Under the pieces are notes generated by a model, which saw only the letters and a program-made list of their open reading frames with translations, was not told where the DNA came from and ran no database searches. Positions 56,079 through 64,000 of a DNA stretch of 64,000 nt are shown here, piece by piece (the first letter of the stretch is position 1; every line of letters begins with the position of its first letter). The stretch comes from Xiphydria camelus (lineage: Eukaryota > Arthropoda > Insecta > Hymenoptera > Xiphydriidae). The stretch covers positions 1 to 64,000 of the forward strand of contig CAVMBM010000001.1 in the NCBI GenBank assembly GCA_963678675.1, given 5' to 3'. Made by a program: the position numbers and the translations under genes.

Positions 56079-57423
56079 TACCGTATGTCCGCGATCATTT
56101 GAACCATAGGAAAATTGCGAGTTTTGCATGAGCACCCCTTTGGGTCTCCTCGTCCAATAGAATCACCGGAGAAGCGTGAATGCGCATGCGTAGTCATCCG
56201 CGAGTGCAGTTCGATTTCGATTTCGAGATGCGAGAATCGAAATTGAAGTCGAACTGCACTCGCGGATGACTACGCATGCGCATTCACGCTTCTCCGGTGA
56301 TTCTATTGGACGAGGAGACCCACAGAGGTGCTCATGCAAAACTCGCAATTTTGCTATGGGCTCTTTGTTCGCGGACATACCGGGTGTTAGGCTATGTTGT
56401 GGCCATAGGACGATATGGTACGTAGCGATTTGTAGACTCTAGGTTGTACGCTATTGGTCGGAGACGCAAGCACGCCGAACGATTGGCTCTGCTATCGTCG
56501 ACAGACGGCAATCGTCGCAAGAGAAGTTCCCTAAGGCGTAGGCACCTAGCAGACGAGAAAGTATGGCGGTTGACAAATATGTACGTTTGTTTACAAAGTG
56601 GAATTTTTCGGAGCAATTGTACTTTTTGGAAATAAAACGTGATTTTCAAAGTTAATAAAATATTTCTATTCGCGAAACGATTTCCTTCGCATTTATTTCG
56701 ATCCTCGAACGCGCTTATTAGTAAAAAGTAAAAATACAGTTAAATTGAAGTAATGAAGGAGGGGTGATAAATCTTAGGTTAAATGTAAAATAATTAACGA
56801 GTTGTAGAGACAAGTGAACCAACGTGTAAGATTACAGTGACCAGGCAGTTCTCAAGATTTTTAAGTAGGGTAAGTGTAACGATAAATCAAGAGGAATAAC
56901 AAAAATGAATTGTTTTGAAGTCACATTCAATTTCTTTATACTTTACAAAGGCAATAATATTACAAAAATTATTCGTAGAATTAGAGAAAGTGATGAGTTC
57001 TTCATGGAAATGACTTCGACTATGGACGAAGCAAGACGACGCTAAACCAATGAATGACGGAAGAGTTCGACGATGTGCATCAGCCTCCACGGAGAAATGT
57101 GCCGAAGACGAAGGACGATTGGTGTGCCGCTCATGAGTTTGAAATAAATGAAACGTAAGGTATTATTCATACAGAAAAAGAATGTAGAGAGAGTGCAGGT
57201 ATTTAATTTACCAGTACGACACACATTACCATCCGCTAATCAACGATATGGAATTTTTCAGCAAGTATCGATAACCAGGACCATGGTGAAGGACTTTATG
57301 TTTTGCAAGTGTGCCTGCGATCAGCAACCTGATCGAGTGCTTTGTAAGAGCCTGGGTTGGTGCCTCCCGCAGTAATGTCAGATTGCTCCAAATTGAAATC
57401 CTCCCTCGTTTCACTCTGCCATT

Positions 57424-58040
57424 CAACAACGAGCATCAACTCCCCCGGAGGACACGAAAAGCTGTAACATCAGGAAGACCGTGAAAGGTTAATAAAATTA
57501 TGGAAAACGATACCACGAATGTAAGCAAATCCTTTTCATAACATTTTGTGGAAAACTCACCGTTGCTTCATCTTTACAGGAGACGTTCTAAATGATTTCC
57601 TTGCTCAGCCGAGCAATAATCCAAACGATCGTGGAATGCTGAGGTCGCAACAACGAGCATCAACTCCCCGGGAGGACACGGAAAGCTGTAACATCAGGAA
57701 GACCGTGAAAGGTTAATAAAATTATGGAAAACGATACCACGAATGTAAGCAAATCCTTTTCATAACATTTTGTGGAAAACTCACGGTTGCTTCATCTTTA
57801 CAGGAGATGTTCTAAATGATTTCCTTGCTCAGCCGAGCAATAATCCAAACGATCGTGGAATGCTGAGGTCGCAACAACGAGCAGCAACTCCCCGGAGGAC
57901 ACGAAAAGCTGTAACACCAGGAAGTCCGTGAAAGGTTAATAAAATTATGGAAAGTGATACCACGGATGTAAGCAAATCCTTTTCATAACATTTTGTGGAA
58001 AACTCACGGTTGCTTCATCTTTACAGGAGATGTTCTAAAT
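57424..58040 (+). repeat. 224-bp tandem repeat, about 2.7 units
   Basis: Units begin CAACAACGAGCATCAACTCC and each contains GTAAGCAAATCC and TTTACAGGAG, which look like a splice donor and acceptor about 60-70 bp apart. The transposase exon-intron segment may have been tandemly duplicated. Confidence 0.8.
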
Positions 58041-58074
58041 GAGAACAACTCTCGAACAAGTGTAGCTAGGGTAA

Positions 58075-58460
58075 TTGAGATATTTTTTGGGCAAGGGAAA
58101 ATCCCAGGATACCGTGGGATGTAAGGATCCAGTACCCCATGAAAGTAAACGTCTGGGTTGGAATAACCGGTAACCGAATTACAGGGCCGGCTTTCCTTCA
58201 CGAAAATTGGAACGGCCAGATGTATCTCGATATTCTGAGATATTTAGTAATACCGTCGCTTCGAAACATCGAAGAAGAAGTAAGTATTAGTAGAACGCAG
58301 TCACGTTATTACAGTCCCATGGTAAGCTATTGAAAATCGACAATTTAATTACTGTTACTTACAGATCGGAGCCCAGATGTATTTTCAACACTCCCGCGTA
58401 CTCGACGATACGAGTCCGGCGATTCCTGGATGAGGAATTCCCCAACCGTTGGTTAGGAAA
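58075..58460 (+). pseudogene. Tc3/mariner-like transposase remnant
   Basis: The ORF from 58139 encodes MKVNVWVGITGNRITGPAFL then NGQMYLDILRYLVIPSL, the segment before and around the second catalytic aspartate region of Tc1/mariner transposases. 58430-58480 encodes FPNRWLGK and a PRSP-NL-TPID-like stretch in another frame, as seen just before the last catalytic residue. Frameshifts make it inactive. Confidence 0.75.
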
Positions 58461-60112
58461 ATGGGTCCAATACCGTTGCCGCCGCGATCGCCCAACCTAA
58501 CGCCGATAGATGTAACAGTTTTTCGTCTCCTCCGGGGGAGTTGATGCTCGTTGTTGCGACCTCAGCATTCCACGATCATTTGGATTATTGCTCGGCTGAT
58601 CAAGGAAATCATTTAGAACGTCTCCTGTAAAGATGAAGCAACGGTGAGTTTTCCACAAAATGTTATGAAAAGGATTTGCTTACATTCGTGGTATCGTTTT
58701 CCATAATTTTATTAACCTTTCACGGTCTTCCTGATGTTACAGCTTTTCGTGTCCTCCAGGGGAGTTGTTGCTCGTTGTTGAATGGCAGAGTGAAACGAGG
58801 GAGGATTTCAATTTGGAGCAATCTGACATTACTGCGGGATGCACCAACCCAGGCTCTTACAAAGCACTCGATCAGGTTGCCGATCGCAGGCACACTTGCA
58901 AAACATAAAGTCCTTCACCATGGTCCTGGTTATCGATACCTGCTGAAAAATTCCATATCGTTGGTTAGCGGATGTTAATGTGTGTCGTACTGGTAAATAA
59001 ATACCTGCACTACATTCTTTTTCTGTATGAATAATACCTTACGTTTCATTTATTTCACACTCATGAGCGGCACACCAATCGTCCTTCGTCTTCGGCACAT
59101 TTCTCCATGGAGGCTGATGCACATCGTCAAACTCTTCCGTCATCCATTGGTTTAGCGTTGTCTTGCTTCGTCCATAGTCGAAGTCATTTCCATGAAGAAC
59201 TCATCACTTTCTCTAATTCTACGAATAATTTTTGTAATATTATTGCCTTTGTAAAGTATAAAGAAATTGAATGACTTCAAAACAATTCATTTTTGTTATT
59301 CCTCTTGATTTATCGTTACACTTACCCTACTCAAAAATCTTGAGAACTGCCTGGTCACTGTAATCTTCCACGTTGGTTCACTTGTCTCTACAACTCGTTA
59401 ATTATTTTACATTTAACCTAAGATTTATCACCCTTCCTTCATTACTTCGATTTAACTGTATTTTTACTTTTTATTAATAAGCGCGTTCGAGAATCGAAAC
59501 AAATGCGAAGGAAATCGTTTCGCGAATAGAAATATTTTATTAACTTTGAAAATCACGTTTTATTTCCAAAAAGTACAATTGCTCCGAAAAATTCAACTGT
59601 AAACAAACGTATCTTTCAACCGCCATACTTTCTCGTCTGCTAGGTGCCTACGCCTTAGGGAACTTCTCTTGCGACGATTGCCGTCTGTCGACGATAGCAG
59701 AGCCAATCGTTCGGCGTGCTTGCGTCTCCGACCAATAGCGTACAACCTAGAGTCTACAAATCGCTACGTACCATATCGTCCTATGGCCACAACATAGCCT
59801 AACACCCGGTATGGTACTTTAAAAGTAGCATGGCCACGCCTCCCCAGTGAAACGCCGCCACAGGTCATTGTGACGTCACTAGCCATATAACGGTTCGCCT
59901 GCGCGCCTTCTAGTACAGTAGACGGGCCGAGAAAATCAACTTTGTTGTCCACTTTTCTTTACAAAAGTGTCCGAGTTTTTGTTTCTGATGATTTCAATAT
60001 TTCATTACCTTTAAAACGAAACAAAAATCATCGAAAAATATCAATTTTTAGTGAAGTTAGAGGCATTTGATTACAAGAGCGTGCGGGCGCTGCTACGGCG
60101 CGTATTTATATA

Positions 60113-60460
60113 CCGTGAGTGCACCGGTATCCGACCGTGTATGAGTATCCGTCCACCGAAGGTCGATTATGGAAATATTTAACATTTTTAAATGTTTAAA
60201 TTAATTAATTTGTTTCGATGCGTGGCGCTAACATCATGCTTTGAATGTATTTCGTTAGAAGAGTCGGTTAGGATTGGAAATTAGTATTCAGATGGATACG
60301 AAAAAATGTAAGTAATAAATGTATAAACGTATTAAAATATGTTTAAATCGATGAATAATATATTGTAATATAAATTAAAATTATTAGAAGTGCTAAAAAA
60401 ACATTTTATTATTGTAAAATTACGTCATTCGGTACCAGCACAGAGCGAAAACAGACGGTG
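60113..60460. mobile_element. Truncated MITE family C (right)
   Basis: Mirror of 11410-11761. The element runs from CCGTGAGTGCACCGGTATCC to GCGAAAACAGACGG, where homology to the left arm stops. Confidence 0.8.
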
Positions 60461-60865
60461 AGTCTGGGAGTGCGGTAGATTTGCATTAAGTCTTTTAGTT
60501 AGCCCAAAATATCTGATTTACGATTATTGTCGCGTGAATTTTCTTTTAATACGTGGTGTAGTGTTTAAGTTGGTAGCGCCTGAATGAGTGAGAAGACTAG
60601 AGAGAGAAGCGAGAGAGAGTGAGAGTGCGCGCGAATCTAGGGAGTAGAAAGAAGGAGACATGGCGTTAGGAGAACGACCGAGTTCACAGGAAACTGGCAC
60701 GTGCCCGACCGGTGTGAGATGTAAATGAATAAAGGAAGACCAGTCACTGTGTTGAAAGAGTTGTTTCCTCCACGAGCCCTCGATACAACACGTAGAGAGA
60801 GTGTTATAATTTTAAGTAATTCATTGTAGGTTTCTTGATCCATGCGTAAATAATTAAACCAGTTA
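60461..60865 (+). repeat. Direct-orientation copy of 3938-4345 (right-arm rearrangement)
   Basis: About 405 bp of the Harbinger element 1 interior (TGAGTCTGGGAGTGCGGTAG to TAATTAAACCAGT). It is inserted in the opposite sense to the rest of the right arm and duplicates sequence also present in mirror at about 61668-62075. Confidence 0.88.
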
Positions 60866-60883
60866 ATTTAAATAATAATTTAA

Positions 60884-61085
60884 ACGAAATCTGTCGCTGG
60901 TGACTTTTTTTAAACCTTATTTTTAAACGTACTAACCAGTGAACAATTAATTCTCATGCCCTCATTAGCTACGGTGACGTCTACTCTCGTTAATGAAAGC
61001 ACGAGGATTGATTAATCATTGGTTAGTACGTTTAAAAATAACATTTAAAAAAAGTCACCAGCGACAGATTCCGTGAGCCCGGGTG
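60884..61085. mobile_element. MITE family B copy, 5'-truncated (right)
   Basis: Near-identical to 29495-29707 over about 200 bp, missing the outer terminal bases. Right TA at 61086-61087. It is more similar to that distant copy than to the B copy at the corresponding left site (4929-5139). Confidence 0.85.
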
Positions 61086-61087
61086 TA

Positions 61088-62266
61088 CAGTTTTAAGTTG
61101 TAATGCAAGACGGAACACTAGGGGCCGCCACAGATACACATGCTAGTTTGTTGTTTTAGTTGTACTGCAAGACGGAACACAGAGCAGCCCACAGATAAGT
61201 CTTTCGTTTGGAAGACATTGAATTTTTAATTTTGTTGCATTTTAAAGAGATTTCTTTAAAAAATGCATCCAGACGAATGACGTTTTCTTAATTTTATTGA
61301 TGAAAAATGCAAAACACAATGACAATACTAAATAAAGAAAATAAAAGTTAGGCTTGATTTTCATAAATATGGCTTTTTATCATTATAACATTTTATTTGG
61401 CTTCAATGGTGACAGCCAGAGGACATGACGTTTTCAATATTTTAGATTAGTTTTGAAAAAATTGAAATGTTTTTTTGCAAAGTTATATTCGGAATAAGTT
61501 GGCAATAATAATCCCCTTTTGTAACATACATAATGAAACATTATTTATTTGTTCTATTAATGTTAAATATAAAAAGAAGAGAAAGCAGATAAAAAATGGT
61601 CAAAGAAATGGTTGCTATTGAGAGAGTTCACACATATTAATTTGTTAAAAGAACTTAAGCTAGAACCTCAAGACTGGTTTAATTATTTACGCATGGATCA
61701 AGAAACCTACAATGAATTACTTAAAATTATAACACTCTCTCTACGTGTTGTATCGAGGGCTCGTGGAGGAAACAACTCTTTCAACACAGTGACTGGTCTT
61801 CCTTTATTCATTTACATCTCACACCGGTCGGGCACGTGCCAGTTTCCTGTGAACTCGGTCGTTCTCCTAACGCCATGTCTCCTTCTTTCTACTCCCTAGA
61901 TTCGCGCGCACTCTCACTCTCTCTCGCTTCTCTCTCTAGTCTTCTCACTCATTCAGGCGCTACCAACTTAAACACTACACCACGTATTAAAAGAAAATTC
62001 ACGCGACAATAATCGTAAATCAGACATTTTGGGCTAACTAAAAGACTTAATGCAAATCTACCGCACTCCCAGACTCACCGTTTTCGTCGCAAGGAAGACG
62101 GAACACGCACGAAAAATCAAACCTCAGTTGATTTCGTTCATGCCAAGCAATTGACGGTACGCAACTAATAAGACGGACGACTTAATACCACGCACACTCC
62201 GTCTTGCATTACGACTTAAAACTGTACAAGCAAAACGACCAACTAGCATGCGTGTGCGTGGCGGCC
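61088..62266. mobile_element. Harbinger element 1 (right, partial)
   Basis: Mirror of 3747-4926. The transposase ORF (61612-61899, plus) is shortened by a one-base homopolymer difference near 61595. The outer end GGCGGCCC is followed by TAA at 62266-62269. Confidence 0.8.
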
Positions 62267-64000
62267 CTAAGGGGGGGAGATCACTATCACGGTCCTGAAA
62301 AGGGCTATCATTGTATAAAGTATACTCTTCGTCCTGGTTATACGGGGGGGGGGGGGGGGGGGGCTATCGACCACGACCAACCGCCTCTCTTCCCTCGCAA
62401 CCACTTTCTTCCTGGTGAGGACAGTCTTGGCGAAATGGACGGCAGCAGCCCACGCCTCCCTTTCGTCAAGCATACGAGGTAGTATGCTGTCTCATCCAAG
62501 ATCATTATCGACTATTCTGCATAAGGCTTCCCTTTCAGGCTCCCACGCTATGCACTCCCTAAGCGTGTACTCCGTGGAGTCGAAGTCTGCCTCACAATGA
62601 TGGCAGCGGGGAGATACCTCTTTCCCAATGCGATAGAGGTATTCTACCCAACTATGGAGAAAGGCAGTAACTGCTAACCGACAAATTTGTGGAAAATCAA
62701 CTTTAATTTCGATGCCTTTAGCCGAAGGGTTTCCAAGACAGATTACTAATAAAACCTAGCTTTAACACTAAAAAAGGGTACAAAATTTGGGTACAAAATA
62801 ATTCAAGATATTCAATGGTATCAAAAAACGCACTTCGATTTGTTTTACTAGTTACTGCCTTTCTCCATTATTGGGCAGTATTCCCCGAAGCACCCATGTC
62901 CACCTAGTAACTGGGTGAGTTGGAAGCTAACATGACCATGCCTCCTATCCATCCACCGGTCAAAGACCGGCAGAATGGCATTTCTCACTCTCTCGCCTGG
63001 AAGCCTGTCGTCTTGCAGGAGAATCCTCCACTGTATCCTTGTGAGGGCTTTGGCAGCCCGTCGAACAGCCCTAAAATTATTCGTTTTCGTCTCGCCTCGT
63101 TCACGGAGGTCTTTAGTCCTCTCGAACGTCCACCTATGACATTCGGCCAATAGATGGATTGGCGTAATCCTGGCCATCAGTAAGGCGGCCTCCAGTGACA
63201 GTGTGCGATAAGCACAGATTACACGCAAGGCTATTCTACGCTGAACTGCTAGCAACGGTCTTCTGTAACTAACATATGTGCTGAGCCTATTGCTCCACAC
63301 TGGGGCGCCATAAAGAATGACCAAGTTTATGATATTTGCATAAAGACGTCGCTTCACTTCGCTAGGGCCACGAAGGTTGGGAAGTAAACCCCAGTGCGCT
63401 TTAACCACCTTTTCGGCCTTGTCCTTAGCTGCCGCAAAGTGGGGCCGAAAGGACAGGGTGCGATCAAAAACAACCCCGAGGTATTTCATGGAGTGGTGTA
63501 CCTCAGCAAGTTCACCACCGACAAGGACTCGGCCTCCCTCCATATGAGCATAGCTATCAAACAACATGGCGGTGATTTTTTCCGCCGAAATTTTGAGGCC
63601 AAGCTCTCTTATTCTATAGACGACAGCCCCCACCTGAACGGATGCCAAGGTTGTTGTTCGTCGGGGGTGCGACCCCGAGCGAGCACAAGTGTGTCATCAG
63701 TATACGCGACGACACAACAACTCGGCATGATGTCAACTTCCAATACGTAGTCGTACGCGAGGTTTCACAGATGCGGCCCCAAGACCATCCCTGCGGGACT
63801 CCGGCCCTGACCGCCCTCATGTAGACCGCGTCATCCTCGCTCAGGAAGCGTACGTATCTTTCCCGGAGGTAATCTCTGACCGTATTTACCAGGTACCTTG
63901 GTAGGCCTTTGTTCAGCATTTGCGCGATAATACCACCCCACGGTAAGATATTGAAGGCGTTTGCCACATCTATTGCAACGGCAATCACCACATCACCATC
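62267..64000 (-). pseudogene. R1-type retrotransposon (right, partial)
   Basis: Mirror of 2017-3746. It contains the C-terminal domain ORF (62848-63648), the RT piece with GVPQGW (63614-63991), the YTDD box and the 235-bp MITE (62644-62878). Few substitutions relative to the left (for example AKALTR for AKAVTR). Cut by the window end. Confidence 0.85.

Larger units (their letters stand above)
56380..59809. mobile_element. 3.4-kb Tc1/mariner-type element with long inverted arms (right only)
   Basis: Ends CCGGGTGTTAGGCTATGTTG and exact complement, TA duplication (56378-56379, 59810-59811). The inverted homology continues for about 1.27 kb on each side. Between and within the arms are broken transposase pieces, and a 224-bp unit is repeated in tandem at 57424, 57648 and 57872. 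The left arm has the uninterrupted site (CATATGG at 12061 region). Confidence 0.93.
56081..59814. mobile_element. Hybrid MITE family A, split by a Tc1-like element
   Basis: 56081-56379 plus 59812-59814 (59810-59811 is the second copy of the TA target). One terminal half is of the ATCATTTGAACC...CCCCTTTGGG type (as copy 3). The centre and other half are of the CAGTTCG...CCACAGAGG type (as copy 1). The flanks are those of copy 3 on one side and copy 1 on the other. It is thus a recombinant of two MITEs that are 1.77 kb apart in the left arm. Confidence 0.9.
32628..64000. repeat. Right arm of giant inverted repeat
   Basis: Reverse-complement partner of 2017-31078. It is longer because it carries an 8109-bp gypsy-type element (38672-46780) and a 3430-bp Tc1-like element (56380-59809) that the left arm lacks. 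It lacks the left arm's 936-bp solo LTR, two hairpin MITEs, a 285-bp insert, about 1.77 kb between two MITEs, and a net 5.86 kb near the outer end. The arm is still homologous at the window edge, so the palindrome continues beyond it. Confidence 0.97.

Noticed and set aside
56887..59160. ORFs such as MLNGRVKRGRISIWSNLTLL in both arms of the Tc1-like element, as a possible cellular gene
   Set aside because: They lie in the inverted arms of a TA-flanked transposon and are present twice only because of that structure.
2017..64000. Palindrome explained as a missed-adapter or hairpin read artefact
   Set aside because: Arms differ by seven or more insertions with target duplications and empty sites, which one molecule read twice cannot give. 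A haplotype mis-join remains possible.

Overview
The window is eukaryotic, almost certainly insect. It has intron-containing single-copy housekeeping genes (ribosomal stalk protein RpLP0 and splicing factor CWC15) embedded in dense, nested arthropod-type transposons: an R1-clade LINE, PIF/Harbinger, Tc1/mariner, THAP-domain and piggyBac-like elements, gypsy-type LTR elements, and many hairpin MITEs. Hymenoptera (ant or wasp) is my guess from the overall look, not something the sequence proves.

The dominant feature is a giant inverted repeat. About 29.1 kb on the left (2017-31078) is repeated in reverse complement on the right (32628-64000, running off the window), with a 1549-bp unique spacer between. 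Mirror coordinates (left + right) sum to 63706 next to the spacer and step to 63414, 63199, 62259, 70372, 70532, 70211, 71874 and 66013-66017 further out. Nearly every step is explained by an insertion or deletion present in one arm only.

Layout from left to right: decayed R1 LINE (1-3743); tandem Harbinger elements (3747-6279); a tRNA-derived SINE (6556-6866); a nested transposon zone (7427-17780) with possible piggyBac-type TTAA ends that holds a 3-kb element with a 5S-rRNA-like segment, six hairpin MITEs of one family, a Tc1/mariner remnant and a THAP hairpin; a foldback element with tRNA-like segments (18442-20890); RpLP0 on the minus strand (21206-22718); a solo LTR (23765-24700); a MADF-fragment element, minisatellites and a second solo LTR (25503-29929); and CWC15 exons 1-2 (30456-31059). 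The spacer carries a small hairpin element and CWC15 exon 3. The right arm mirrors this order: complete CWC15 (minus), solo LTR, minisatellites, a right-only 8.1-kb gypsy-type element (38672-46780), a complete second RpLP0 (plus, 47654-49166), foldback, THAP hairpin, MITEs, a right-only 3.4-kb Tc1-like element (56380-59809), Harbinger and R1.

The window therefore holds two intact RpLP0 genes in inverted orientation, one complete CWC15 gene (right) and one CWC15 copy cut 19 bp into intron 2 by the palindrome boundary. The intact gene together with its 3' flank lies on the right side and in the spacer, so the left arm is most simply the added copy. Arm-specific insertions with clean target-site duplications and matching empty sites make a single-molecule hairpin read artefact unlikely. 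They do not exclude mis-joining of two haplotypes.
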